A DNA stretch of 64,000 nt. Source: Bacteroidales bacterium. Lineage in GTDB: Bacteria; Bacteroidota; Bacteroidia; Bacteroidales; Lentimicrobiaceae. Below the pieces are notes generated by a model. That model worked only from the letters and a program-made list of their open reading frames with translations, had not been told where the DNA came from and did not search any database. The position numbers were made by a program, and so were the translations under genes. The stretch's first letter is position 1; every line of letters starts with the position of its first letter. Of this stretch, positions 9,473-19,318 are shown one piece after another. The stretch is from positions 124,001-188,000 of the forward strand of contig JADJEQ010000046.1 of NCBI GenBank assembly GCA_016709025.1, read 5' to 3'.

Positions 9473-11263
9473 TTAGTCGAGGGGTACAGAGATTTTCCTT
9501 AACTCAGAAATACCTGAATTGCCATAAATTTTTGCAACAGGGTATATGGCAAATCTGTTGTCCCAATATGGTGTCCTGCTATAAAACCAATTCAATATTT
9601 GCTGCGGGTCTTTACTGAAACTCACATCTATGTTCATTTTTTCTTCGAATTCCTTTTTCAGTGCAGGGTTGTCTGCCAGCATTTTTCTGGCCATGGTTTC
9701 CATAACGTAGGATTCGCTGTATTCTTTCTGCTCAAATATCTGGTTAAAGAAACCCCACTCAACAAAGGACCCGGAGGCGGCTGGCTCAAGTGCGCCGGCA
9801 ATCACCCTGGCAGTTCTCTGATCCAGAGAAACAACAAAAGAGCCTTTCTCAAATTTTCGTGTTTCTTCTATTTCATCGTATTTGGTATTCACCATCTGAC
9901 GACCCTCATAAGGCATTTGCCTAAACTCGTAATCACGGAATTTGTATGATTTGACTTTTATTTCTGTTGCTTCGGTCAGGCGGCTGATTTTTACCCCGTG
10001 AAGCCTGAGTCTGTCAGCAATCAAAGCCCATTCTGCGGGTATCATATAAGCATCAGGTAACATTGTTTCAACAGCCGCATAGGTTTTGTTGAAAAAAGGC
10101 AATGTCATAGTCACCGGTTTTGTATTGTTGTAAATAAACCAATCACCGCCGGTAAGATCGCTTTTTAAAGTTTCATAATCAAATCCTTCAAATTGAACCC
10201 TTGAACTATCTTTCTCGCTGGTTTTTAGAAGAACAGGATATTTTTGAGATCTGAAACCCGGGGCTGCTGTTGACACATCGGCCATATTAATAAGTGTCTT
10301 CAGGGTTGCTGCCTGGTGATTAAGGATTGACAGTGTGTGTTCAATCATTTTCAATGTTGCTTCCACACGTGTTTTGTAATCCTTGAGCATGTGTGTTTCG
10401 ATGAGTAAGGCCGGCCGGTTCTGATAAGCCGCATACCCCTGCGACAACATAGGTGGTGAAGCCCCTGTGCGCAGGCCACTCCTCGGATCGTGCCATTTGC
10501 GGAATTGAACATAAGGGAATATCGGGAATCCGGATTCCTTCATTTTATTGTTTACCCTGGGCTCGTAAATGTTGTTGAGCCAACGGGTAATTCCTGAATC
10601 AAGGGTACCGAATACCTCAATACCATATGTGAGCGCATATTGGTAATCAGCCCCATCGGTTGTATGCGTATCTATCAGAAAATCAGGAATCCAGGTGTTA
10701 TACATCTTCAACCATTGCTGCATTTCGGGTGTGTCTGCTTTCAGAAAATCGCGGTTTAGATTCAGGTTTTGCGAATTGGTCCGCCAGCCCATCTCCTCAG
10801 GGCCGTTCTGGTTAATCCTGTTGTAGGGCCCGAATCTTTCATGACCGTCAACATTGAAAATGGGAATGAAAAGAATGCTTGCATTCTCAAGAAGTTCTTT
10901 ACGCTTATTGTCTATTAACAAATCGCGTATCAGCATGAGCATAGCATCTTTTCCATCGGGCTCTCCGGGGTGGATACAGGCCTGCACCAGCGCAATAATT
11001 CTTCCTTTCGCCCTGATCTGCTGGGGATCGGTAAAACCATCCCGATCGATGATCATCATTGGAATTTCCCTTCCCTGGGGACTGATTCCTATTGTTTTCA
11101 TCGAGGCAATCGGGGAGGCTTCACTCAGGCGGTAGCAATATGCAATGGTTTCATCATAGCCGGGAGTTTTTTTGAAATCGGATAACTCATAGTAAGTCTT
11201 CCAGTCCTGCGCCTGTAAAAAGGTTGATATCGATAAAATTAGAGATATTAAAAGAGTCTTCAT
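9473..11263 (-). CDS. M14-family zinc carboxypeptidase, exported
   Basis: 596 aa from the ATG at 11263, chosen because it begins a signal peptide (MKTLLISLILSISTFLQAQ). The M14 zinc ligands are visible as HPGE (His98, Glu101) and DTHTTDG (His200). NLNRD supplies the substrate-carboxylate Arg171, and LLIETHM gives the probable catalytic Glu289. The region after about residue 310 is an extra C-terminal domain seen in Bacteroidota members, with no motif I can name. It should act in the periplasm or outside on peptides or peptidoglycan stems. It stands alone, divergent from the outer-membrane receptor at 11455, and shares a 190-bp promoter region with it. Confidence 0.88.
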   Translation of the reverse strand: MKTLLISLILSISTFLQAQDWKTYYELSDFKKTPGYDETIAYCYRLSEASPIASMKTIGISPQGREIPMMIIDRDGFTDPQQIRAKGRIIALVQACIHPGEPDGKDAMLMLIRDLLIDNKRKELLENASILFIPIFNVDGHERFGPYNRINQNGPEEMGWRTNSQNLNLNRDFLKADTPEMQQWLKMYNTWIPDFLIDTHTTDGADYQYALTYGIEVFGTLDSGITRWLNNIYEPRVNNKMKESGFPIFPYVQFRKWHDPRSGLRTGASPPMLSQGYAAYQNRPALLIETHMLKDYKTRVEATLKMIEHTLSILNHQAATLKTLINMADVSTAAPGFRSQKYPVLLKTSEKDSSRVQFEGFDYETLKSDLTGGDWFIYNNTKPVTMTLPFFNKTYAAVETMLPDAYMIPAEWALIADRLRLHGVKISRLTEATEIKVKSYKFRDYEFRQMPYEGRQMVNTKYDEIEETRKFEKGSFVVSLDQRTARVIAGALEPAASGSFVEWGFFNQIFEQKEYSESYVMETMARKMLADNPALKKEFEEKMNIDVSFSKDPQQILNWFYSRTPYWDNRFAIYPVAKIYGNSGISELRKISVPLD

Positions 11264-11293
11264 GTTCAAATAATTGGATTTGCTATTGAACGG

Positions 11294-11301
11294 CAAAGTT
11301 A
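11294..11301 (-). promoter_or_regulatory. Candidate -7 box (TAACTTTG) for the M14 gene
   Basis: An exact TAnnTTTG match on the minus strand, 30 bp before the chosen start. No TTG is seen at the expected -33 position. Confidence 0.4.
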
Positions 11302-11402
11302 ACAGTAAAAACTTTATTCATTATAATCCTGTTTATGTTAATAACTGAAGCAGGAAACTGCAGTATTCCGTGTCAAACACCTACTTCTCTGCAAAATGTT
11401 TG

Positions 11403-11434
11403 TTGAGTTTCAGAAGAAAAAGAAGATAACTTTG
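11403..11434 (+). promoter_or_regulatory. Bacteroidota-type promoter for the outer-membrane receptor gene
   Basis: TTG at 11403-11405 and TAACTTTG at 11427-11434, with a 21-bp spacer, match the -33/-7 pattern. The transcript would begin about 15 bases before the ATG at 11455, a very short leader. Confidence 0.55.
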
Positions 11435-11454
11435 CGATCTGTTTTAATGACACT

Positions 11455-13932
11455 ATGAAAATTACATCCATAATTCTTGTTTTACTTGGATTTCTATCCA
11501 TTACCGCAATACCAGGACACATATATGCCCAGGCTGGGCCCGGAAAAGGAGGTTCAGAGCGTCCGGCCATCGGAATAATAAAAGGTAAACTGGTTGATGA
11601 TAAATCAGGGACCCCGATTGAATACGGGAGTATTGCTGTTTTAAGCCAACGCGACTCTTCCCTGGCTGGTGGTACTATCAGCGATTGCAAAGGAAATTTC
11701 AGAATAGACCAGATTAAAACAGGCAGGTATTTTATCAAAATCCAGTTTATAGGTTATGAGTCTAAGACGATTAAAGATGTAATGATCAAACCGGATAATC
11801 CTGAAATTAGCCTTGGCACGCTTAAATTACTCACTGCTTCGACCAATATTCAAGGAGTTGAGATTACCGCAGATAAGGAGATGATTAGCAATAATCTTGA
11901 CAAAAAAATTATTCAGGTAGATAAGACAATTGCATCAGTGGGTGGTACTGCAGCTGATGTGATGGCAAACATCCCTTCGGTAACTGTAGATGTGGAAGGT
12001 AACGTTAGTTTGAGAGGAAGTGGCAATGTAATTGTTCTGATTGACGGCAAGCCTTCAGGTATGGTTGATATAAGCAGTGGGGAGCTGCTTCAGCAGATTC
12101 CGGCCAGTTCAATTGAGTCTGTTGAGGTAATTACAAATCCTTCGGTTCGGTATGATCCAGATGGAACAGCCGGGATATTGAATATTGTTCTGAAAAAGAA
12201 AAGCCTTCAGGGGTTTAATGGTTTAGTAAGCCTTACTGCTGGAACCGGCAACCGCTACAACGGATCCGCCAATCTGAATTTCAGGCAGAACCGGTTTAAT
12301 TTTTTTGCCGGATATGATGCGCGCATAGGTAACTTTAATTCCACTGGTAAAACCGAACGAACTTCAACTTATGAAGGTGAAAGTTCATTGTTGTTACAGA
12401 ATCAGTTGAATGATAATTCACGCAATTCACGCAATCTGAATACCGGACTTGACTTTAACATCGACAACTACAATTCTCTGACGGCTTCTTTTCAATACAG
12501 AAACATGTCTTTTGGAAGTGAAGGTGAAATTATTTCAGACACATATAATTCTGATGACAGTCTTATCCGGTCGTTTAGCCGATACAGCAATTCTGACCGA
12601 AAAATTGAATCATTTACATACAATGTATCTTACAAACGGACATATGATAAGAAAGGGAAAGAACTGATCTTTAATCTGATGTTGAATGATAATAAGATGA
12701 ATGGGAGTCAGGATATTGAACAAAATGAATTAACGCCCGGTTCAGAGTTAATGCCGTCTACGCTTCAGTTCTCAGGTTCTGACAATACAAACAGGATGTA
12801 CATGATTGATGCAAATTATACAACTCCATCAGGGGAAACCGGCAGGATTGAAACGGGCTTTAAAAGTACAATCAAAGATTTGTCAATGGGTAACTACCTG
12901 AATGATTATGATTATGAGCTTGATGAATGGGTTCTGAACCCATTGGCCAATAATTATTTTGATTATTTTGAACAGATTCATGCTATTTATGGCATCTATT
13001 CATCGATGTTTAAAAAAATAAAATATCAGGCAGGGTTGAGGGTTGAGCATTTAATATCTGATTCTGAATTAAAGGTTACTGCTGAAAAGTTCGATATGAA
13101 CTATACCAGCCTTTATCCGTCGGTGCATTTACAATATGAACAAAGTGAGAAGCATCAGTATCAGCTTAGTTACAGCCGGCGGGTTTCACGCCCATCACAC
13201 AGACAGCTGAATCCGTTTGTTGATTATTCCGATTCTCTGAACATCAGGTATGGTAATCCGAAACTAGATCCGGAGTTCATTAGTTCTTTTGAATTAGGTT
13301 GGCTGTATTTTCAAGGTAAAAGCTCGGTAAATACAACTGCATTTTACCGTTACACGACCGGTGTTATTGAGCATATTGTTACGCTACAGGAAAACGGGGT
13401 AACAGCTACTACTTATGAGAATCTGACAAGATCTACTAATTATGGACTTGAGATTATTGGAAACCACGAATTAAATACCTGGCTGAAGGCCAATGCGAAT
13501 GTTTCATTTTTCAGAACAATTCTGGAAGAAAATGAATCAGCAGGAATTAAAAGGGTTGAAGGATTTGCATGGACTGCGAAAGCTAATTTTACTTTCAATC
13601 TTATGAAAAACGCTTCATTGATGGTATCTGGAAATTACCGCTCACCGGAAATTGAAGCCCAGGAGCGGGAAGAGGCTGTTTATTTTGCTGATCTTGCATT
13701 AAAGTATGACTTTCTTAAAGGGAAAGCATCTTTGAGTTTAAGGGTAAGTGATGTATTCGATAGCCGCAGATTCGATTCACAGACGAATGGCGAAGGCTTC
13801 GAAACCATCAGTAAGAGGAAAATGGAAAGCCGGGTAGGTTATTTGGGTTTTACATACAGGATCAATAATTACAATCGTCAAAAGGAGAGAGACCGCAACG
13901 GACAAGGTGAATCGGAAATGGAGGAATTTTAA
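11455..13932 (+). CDS. TonB-dependent-receptor-like outer-membrane beta-barrel protein
   Basis: 825 aa. A signal peptide ends near HIYAQ. A carboxypeptidase-regulatory-like domain (about 40-130, KLVDDKSGTPIEYGSIAVL) precedes a plug domain (about 135-230, with DVMANIPSVTVDVEGNVSLR and VIVLIDGKPSG) and a barrel of the OMP_b-brl_3 type with the landmark YSRRVSRPSHRQLNPF. These are common in Bacteroidota and take up unknown ligands, often siderophores or peptides; none is indicated here. There is no SusD partner. The stop codon overlaps the stop of the convergent methyltransferase gene by three bases. Confidence 0.9.
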   Translation: MKITSIILVLLGFLSITAIPGHIYAQAGPGKGGSERPAIGIIKGKLVDDKSGTPIEYGSIAVLSQRDSSLAGGTISDCKGNFRIDQIKTGRYFIKIQFIGYESKTIKDVMIKPDNPEISLGTLKLLTASTNIQGVEITADKEMISNNLDKKIIQVDKTIASVGGTAADVMANIPSVTVDVEGNVSLRGSGNVIVLIDGKPSGMVDISSGELLQQIPASSIESVEVITNPSVRYDPDGTAGILNIVLKKKSLQGFNGLVSLTAGTGNRYNGSANLNFRQNRFNFFAGYDARIGNFNSTGKTERTSTYEGESSLLLQNQLNDNSRNSRNLNTGLDFNIDNYNSLTASFQYRNMSFGSEGEIISDTYNSDDSLIRSFSRYSNSDRKIESFTYNVSYKRTYDKKGKELIFNLMLNDNKMNGSQDIEQNELTPGSELMPSTLQFSGSDNTNRMYMIDANYTTPSGETGRIETGFKSTIKDLSMGNYLNDYDYELDEWVLNPLANNYFDYFEQIHAIYGIYSSMFKKIKYQAGLRVEHLISDSELKVTAEKFDMNYTSLYPSVHLQYEQSEKHQYQLSYSRRVSRPSHRQLNPFVDYSDSLNIRYGNPKLDPEFISSFELGWLYFQGKSSVNTTAFYRYTTGVIEHIVTLQENGVTATTYENLTRSTNYGLEIIGNHELNTWLKANANVSFFRTILEENESAGIKRVEGFAWTAKANFTFNLMKNASLMVSGNYRSPEIEAQEREEAVYFADLALKYDFLKGKASLSLRVSDVFDSRRFDSQTNGEGFETISKRKMESRVGYLGFTYRINNYNRQKERDRNGQGESEMEEF

Positions 13933-14765
13933 TTATCCTTAATAGCCTGATAAACGCAATATGGAATTTCCAAAATGAGACCCTTCGTGGATAAAGCATT
14001 TTCGTTTAGTCGTTCTTCAAGCAGGTTCATTACGATATTTCTTTTGACTGCGGGAATGAAGGAAAGCCAAGAATGAAGAAAATAGAGTCTGATTAAATGA
14101 TGATTCAGAAGTGCTGTGCCATTCGCAAACCCAATACGAAATGAAAATAATTCAGAAGAAACTAATCTGAAACCAGTTTCTTCTGTGAGTCTCTTTATTT
14201 CTTCAGTGGATTTTCGTTTGCCATCAATGTGTTTATCGACATCGCTGTTTAATTCTTCCAGGCCTGATTCTGACAATACGATTTTATAAGTTTCGTAGAA
14301 TGATGACATGGTACCTGGCAGGTTAGCTGTGAAAACAAGTAAACAATCATTTATTAATACACGGTTGCATTCAAGCAATGCCTCTTTGATGGAAGAAACA
14401 TTGTTTAATCCATTGTTAGAGGTAATCAGGTTAAAGCTTTCATTCTTAAATGGCATTTTCTCAGCAGAAGCGCATACCAGATCAACATTATTGATCTGGT
14501 AAAACCGGATTTTGGACTTTGTTCTTTCCAATCCTTCGTTCCAGGGGTCAATGCCGGTAAAATGACTCGGATTGCCAAATCTTTGAGCCAGTTCAAGCAG
14601 CGGAAAGCCTGAGCCGGATCCGATATCCAGCGCTTTTACCGGCTTTGAGTAATCAATAGCTTCGAGGAGTCTTAAGCCAAATGGAGCCGACCAGAGTGGC
14701 AATTCATCGTAGTTTGCTGCCAGTTCCGGGTCATTAAAGTCGGTATAAGAAAAAATCCTTTTCAT
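13929..14765 (-). CDS. Class I SAM-dependent methyltransferase
   Basis: 278 aa. Motif I is ALDIGSGSGFPLLELA (about 45-60), followed by the acidic GIDPW, then CASAEKMPF and NLITSNNGLNNV in the motif II-III region, so the SAM fold is complete. The substrate is unknown; the pattern resembles UbiE-like small-molecule methylases. The ATG overlaps the stop of the phosphofructokinase gene (ATGA), so the two are translationally coupled. The 3' end overlaps the stop codon of the convergent receptor gene, leaving no room for a conventional terminator between them. Confidence 0.85.
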   Translation of the reverse strand: MKRIFSYTDFNDPELAANYDELPLWSAPFGLRLLEAIDYSKPVKALDIGSGSGFPLLELAQRFGNPSHFTGIDPWNEGLERTKSKIRFYQINNVDLVCASAEKMPFKNESFNLITSNNGLNNVSSIKEALLECNRVLINDCLLVFTANLPGTMSSFYETYKIVLSESGLEELNSDVDKHIDGKRKSTEEIKRLTEETGFRLVSSELFSFRIGFANGTALLNHHLIRLYFLHSWLSFIPAVKRNIVMNLLEERLNENALSTKGLILEIPYCVYQAIKDN

Positions 14766-15805
14766 CGATCTCCGAATGAAATGCCCATTTTCCTGGCTTT
14801 TTCAATCAGGGGATAGTCTTCAGGGACAAGTTTAAGTTTGTTCCCCACTTCACTCAGGGGTATTGAAGTAATTTTGCCATTGATTGAAGCTACCATATTG
14901 CCAAACTGGTTATCTGCAATTAATTCCACAGCATGGGCTCCATATCTGGTTGCCAGAATCCTGTCCATGGGAGAAGGGCTTCCACCGCGTTGAATATATC
15001 CCAGGATTGTTTCGCGGGTTTCGAGTCCCGTATATTTTTGTATTGATTGTGAAATATGGTTTGCTGCTGAGATGCCTTTAGGTTTGGCAATTCCTTCAGC
15101 GACGACAACTATGGAATAGGGTTTCTTATTCATAGCTCTCTTAAGCAGATAATTGGCCACCACTTCTTCCTTAAAAGGTATTTCAGGAATCAGAATTACA
15201 TCCCCTCCACCTGCAATTCCCGAAAATAAGGCCAGCCAACCAGCATGATGCCCCATCAGTTCTATAACCATAATACGCTTGTGTGAGTTGGCGGTGGTAT
15301 GCAGCCGGTCAATTGCATCGGTTCCTATCCAGACTGCAGAATCAAATCCAAAAGTAAGATCAGTTCCATAAACATCATTGTCAATAGTTTTTGGTACTCC
15401 GATAACATTTAAACCTTCCTCTGCCAGCAAAGCAGCTGTTCTCATGGTTCCATTGCCGCCGATGCACACCAGCCCATCCAAACCCATTTCGTGGTAATGT
15501 TTTTTAATTAGTTTTGGTTTATCTGATTTTGCAGAGCCGGCGTTATCTTTTTTATAAGGTTTTTCTCTTGAAGTGCCCAGGATGGTTCCACCGAATGTCA
15601 GAATGCCCGAAAGTTGATTTTCCTCAAGTCTGGCATAATCCTTTTCGATCATACCCAAAAACCCGGATGAGATGCCAAAGATTTCCATGCCATATTCGGT
15701 GATAGCCGTTTTTCCCACGCCTCTGATTGCAGCATTGATCCCCGGGCAGTCACCTCCCGCAGTGAGAATGCCAATTTTACGTACAGTTTTTTTTAATTTG
15801 GCCAT
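14762..15805 (-). CDS. 6-phosphofructokinase (group III-like, unusual phosphoryl-donor site)
   Basis: 347 aa. Phosphorylates fructose 6-phosphate in glycolysis. TAGGDCPGIN (about 15-24) is the nucleotide-loop start, PKTIDND (138-144) carries the catalytic base Asp142, and MELMGHHAGW-type and ETILGYIQRGG segments bind sugar phosphate. The donor-site motif reads GGNGT (116-120) where E. coli PfkA has GGDGS, so the Mg-binding Asp103 equivalent is Asn118. The Gly104 equivalent is kept, and the Gly124 equivalent is Lys139 as in PPi-type enzymes. ATP or PPi as donor therefore cannot be assigned from sequence. It is the first gene of an overlapping pair with a methyltransferase. Confidence 0.9.
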   Translation of the reverse strand: MAKLKKTVRKIGILTAGGDCPGINAAIRGVGKTAITEYGMEIFGISSGFLGMIEKDYARLEENQLSGILTFGGTILGTSREKPYKKDNAGSAKSDKPKLIKKHYHEMGLDGLVCIGGNGTMRTAALLAEEGLNVIGVPKTIDNDVYGTDLTFGFDSAVWIGTDAIDRLHTTANSHKRIMVIELMGHHAGWLALFSGIAGGGDVILIPEIPFKEEVVANYLLKRAMNKKPYSIVVVAEGIAKPKGISAANHISQSIQKYTGLETRETILGYIQRGGSPSPMDRILATRYGAHAVELIADNQFGNMVASINGKITSIPLSEVGNKLKLVPEDYPLIEKARKMGISFGDR

Positions 15806-16056
15806 CTGAATAGCATTAAAGTGAATTATTTTACCATAGGTGAAAAATACTACTATTTCATTTTTCCGGGCTTTTCAGTCTTGCTGAATTATCAGTATTT
15901 TATCAACAATTTTAAGAAGCTGTGATAGGTATATTCTATCTTTCTCAAAATACGGATGCCAAATGTCAGGGTAATTATTTCCGGTTAGTAAATCAACTTT
16001 CAAAGGGGGTTAATAATTAGGAATTTTATCTGTTATGTTATTGGAAGGAATTGTTA

Positions 16057-16064
16057 TAAATTTG
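16057..16064 (+). promoter_or_regulatory. Candidate -7 box (TAAATTTG) for the sensor kinase gene
   Basis: An exact TAnnTTTG match, 22 bp before the ATG at 16086. No TTG is found at a suitable -33 distance. Confidence 0.35.
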
Positions 16065-16085
16065 AGGCTTAACAACGGCTAACTG

Positions 16086-18956
16086 ATGAAATCCGGCTTC
16101 GCCTTATTCTTGCTTCTTTTGCTGTGGGCGCTTACTTTTTGCCTGAAAGCTCAGCATCCTGTATACCGGCATTACACGGTGGATGATGGGCTGCTGAATT
16201 TTCAGAATTTTGACAAGCAGGATGGATTGCCGGAGAATACAGTTTTCGAAATTTATGAAGATTCCAGAGGAAGGGTTTGGTTCGTGTCGTTTCCATGTCA
16301 GTTATCCTATTTTTCCGATGGAGTTATTCAACCGTATAAGTTTAATCATAAGTTAAAGGCTCTTGCTGGTAATGGATTTATCCCTGTTAAGGGCTCTTTT
16401 TTGGTAACGGAGGTTGAAAGTCTTTTTATTAGTTTTTTGTTAAAGGGATTATACTGCATAGATTATCAAGGCAATATGACTCAGCAAAATCGTCTAGAGG
16501 ATCAAAATGGATTAAGAATAGTCGAAAAGGACCGAAAGCTATTAGTATCTCAAACTGTTGATAAGTCCTTAAAAGATTTTGCGGATATTCACACTGACTT
16601 AATTTCCAAGAAAATTACTTTGAAAAGATCTACTAACTACTCATATCCAAATGTATATGTTTCAAAGGATGATAAAGCTATTTTTATTGCCCGAAATGAA
16701 TTCATTACTAGAATTAACTCTTCAGGAATTGTTGACGGAAGAAATATGATAAACCGTGTCATTTATATAAAGTCTGATTCAAATAACAATCTGTGGGTAG
16801 GTACAGATAAGTCAGGAGTTTTTTGTTTTAGTCAGGGGAATATTCTTGAAAAACCTGCCCTTCACTACCTAAATAACTACTCAATTTCATCTGTACTATT
16901 TGACAATGAGGGGGGGAAATGGTTTGGTTCACTTGAAGATGGAGTTTTTTATCTGCCCTCTTCCGCTTTTAGTACATATACTGATGAAGATGGGTTGACG
17001 AATAATAAAATAAATGCTTTAGCATTTTTTCAAGAGAAGATAACGATAGGGACTCATGATCCATATATTAATATTCTTTATAAAGGGATTTTGTCTCACC
17101 GGAAGGTTTCGGAAAGTTTAAATGGTACGATTTTTAAATTGCTCAATGAGGATGATAAAATATTGTGGATTGGAACAAATGATTATCTATATTCTATTTC
17201 AAATGGAATTAAAGAAAAACATGTAAATGAAAGACATTCTAAGACTCCTAAACAATCTAGAAGTGTATTTAGTATCAAAGATTTTCTTGTAGATAGCAGA
17301 GGCAGGCTGGTTATAGGGGAATCTAAGAGTTTGAGTATTTTTAATGATGGGAGAGTCCAATATAACTCTTTTTATGACGATGATTTTGAGCTTAGAATAG
17401 AGGCTGTGGAGGAGATCGATAATGATAAATTCCTACTAGGTTCAAATAATGGTTTATGGGAATACTCAAATGGCAAATACCGGAATTTGTCCAAAAATAG
17501 CCCGGAGTTTAATAATAGAATCACTGATATAGCATTTGTAAAGAGGTATAATTTCTTAGCCTTAGGAACTAAAGGATCTGGTTTAATAGTTAAACATAAT
17601 GATTCAATTTTATTATTAACCAAAGCTCAGGGCCTATCAAGTAACTCTGTTTCGTCCTTACTCATAATTAAGAATCATCTCTGGGTGGCTACAAATTATG
17701 GACTTAATGAAATGGATATTGAAAAAATAGGTACTAAGGATTTTAAAATTACTTCTTACTTTAAACACAATGGATTAGTATCTAATGAGATAAATCAAAT
17801 TGCCGGTGATAGTACCAATATTTATATCGCAACTAATCAGGGATTAACTGTATTTGATTATCACAGCTACCAGCCAGTTTTGGTTCCTCCTCCTATATAT
17901 ATCAGTGCATTTGGGGTTATGAAAAAAGACACTACAATCAAATCAGGCATAAAGCTGAGTAGTTCGCAAAATCTGATTACTATTAAATTTATTGGGATAT
18001 CATTCCGTGAAGCAGCTAGTTTGAAATATAAATACAGGCTTAAAGGACTTGACTCAAAATGGAACTATACCTCAAATACGGAGGTTGAATATGCATTTTT
18101 ACCTCCGGGAACCTATGATTTTGAGGTGCTCGCTATTAATTCTGAAGGTGTTATGAGTAAAATGCCCGCTAATATTAGCTTTACTATAATGCCTCCTTTC
18201 TGGAAAACATGGTGGTTTATTCTTATTGTTTTGTTGACCCTTGCAGCAGGTTCTTATTTTTATTACATAAATCGTTTAAAGCAAATCAAGAAGGAACATG
18301 AGTTGCGAAATGATATTGATTGGTATCGGCAACAGGCTCTTGCCAAGCAAATGGACCCTCATTTTGTATTTAATACATTGAATTCAATACAATCCTTTAT
18401 CATAAAAAATGACAGATTGGCTTCTTCTCAATATTTGTCAAAATTTGCCAGATTGATGAGGCTGATATTGAATAGCTCACAAAAACAGGCAGTTCCCCTA
18501 AGTGATGAAATTTCGGCATTAACCTTATACCTGGAACTCGAATCACTTAGATTCCAGCAAAAATTTGATTTCAACCTTGTCGTTGATCCATCTATTGACT
18601 CATCGGCTTGTTTTATTCCGGCTTTTTTAATTCAACCATTCGTTGAAAATGCCATATGGCATGGTATTATGGGACTCAAAGTGACTGGCCGGATCGATAT
18701 CGAATTTCAGAAAAATCTTAATAAAATCACCTGTATTGTCGAGGACAATGGAATTGGACGGCAACGATCGATGGAGCTGAAAACTCCTGTGCAAAAGGCA
18801 AAACAATCTTATGGCATAGCGCTGGTTGTGTCGCGTTTAGAACTGCTGAATAACCTGTACAATATTGATATGAAGATTCAGTTCATCGATCTTTTTGCAG
18901 AAAATGGGCAATCTTCGGGTACCAGAGTGATTATACAACTGCCTATGATTTCATAA
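16086..18956 (+). CDS. LytS-type sensor histidine kinase with periplasmic two-bladed-propeller sensor
   Basis: 956 aa. A signal peptide or first membrane segment (1-23) precedes repeated Reg_prop-type propeller motifs (for example DSRGRVWFVS, DSNNNLWVGTD and DNEGGKWFGS) to about 600. A Y_Y_Y domain (about 615-700, YKYRLKGLDSKWNY) and one transmembrane helix (about 708-730) follow. The kinase is of the His_kinase/LytS class with phospho-acceptor His759 in QMDPHFVFNTLNSIQ and an ATP domain with VENAIWHGI and EDNGIGR. The expected LytTR response regulator is not next to it, so it is an orphan here. The sensor half looks more AT-rich than its flanks. Near the N-terminus two DGL segments occur 18 residues apart, suggesting a small internal duplication. 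Confidence 0.93.
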   Translation: MKSGFALFLLLLLWALTFCLKAQHPVYRHYTVDDGLLNFQNFDKQDGLPENTVFEIYEDSRGRVWFVSFPCQLSYFSDGVIQPYKFNHKLKALAGNGFIPVKGSFLVTEVESLFISFLLKGLYCIDYQGNMTQQNRLEDQNGLRIVEKDRKLLVSQTVDKSLKDFADIHTDLISKKITLKRSTNYSYPNVYVSKDDKAIFIARNEFITRINSSGIVDGRNMINRVIYIKSDSNNNLWVGTDKSGVFCFSQGNILEKPALHYLNNYSISSVLFDNEGGKWFGSLEDGVFYLPSSAFSTYTDEDGLTNNKINALAFFQEKITIGTHDPYINILYKGILSHRKVSESLNGTIFKLLNEDDKILWIGTNDYLYSISNGIKEKHVNERHSKTPKQSRSVFSIKDFLVDSRGRLVIGESKSLSIFNDGRVQYNSFYDDDFELRIEAVEEIDNDKFLLGSNNGLWEYSNGKYRNLSKNSPEFNNRITDIAFVKRYNFLALGTKGSGLIVKHNDSILLLTKAQGLSSNSVSSLLIIKNHLWVATNYGLNEMDIEKIGTKDFKITSYFKHNGLVSNEINQIAGDSTNIYIATNQGLTVFDYHSYQPVLVPPPIYISAFGVMKKDTTIKSGIKLSSSQNLITIKFIGISFREAASLKYKYRLKGLDSKWNYTSNTEVEYAFLPPGTYDFEVLAINSEGVMSKMPANISFTIMPPFWKTWWFILIVLLTLAAGSYFYYINRLKQIKKEHELRNDIDWYRQQALAKQMDPHFVFNTLNSIQSFIIKNDRLASSQYLSKFARLMRLILNSSQKQAVPLSDEISALTLYLELESLRFQQKFDFNLVVDPSIDSSACFIPAFLIQPFVENAIWHGIMGLKVTGRIDIEFQKNLNKITCIVEDNGIGRQRSMELKTPVQKAKQSYGIALVVSRLELLNNLYNIDMKIQFIDLFAENGQSSGTRVIIQLPMIS

Positions 18957-19318
18957 CTGCATCATTATTACTATTCACTCCCTTTTTCCCTGTTCCTCCT
19001 GTTGTGAAAGGAGTATTGAATGTCAGAGGAATAAACGCCATTTTTGTATTTATTGACATAAATTGTTTTCCTGATACAATAATCGGGCTAACGAATAAAT
19101 CCTGTTAGGTTGCAATAAGGTGTTTGACTATTGAAGCATAAAAAATTTGCCAGTTCATTTAAGTTTATAAATCGGATAAATTTGGTTAAAATGATCGAAT
19201 GAACCCGGCATCAGTAGGAAAAGTGTTTATTGATTATCGTAAATATGTTTTCCACTGCGGTTTTTTTTATCCGTTAAGGATATTGATTACTTTTGACATT
19301 ACAGAAATCATTAAACTT
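18957..19318. other. Intergenic region, little recognisable
   Basis: About 360 bp between the kinase stop and the chosen start of the Asp-box gene. A TAAATTTG box lies at 19177-19184 but without a -33 partner. A weak hairpin (ACTCC ... GGAGT, 18977-19014) has a 20-nt loop and no clear T-run, so I do not call it a terminator. Confidence 0.4.

Noticed and set aside
9391..9618. 75-codon plus-strand frame overlapping the M14 gene end
   Set aside because: It largely lies antisense to the M14 coding sequence and has no recognisable motif.
18977..19014. Terminator after the sensor kinase gene
   Set aside because: The stem is only five plus three pairs with a 20-nt loop and no T-run.
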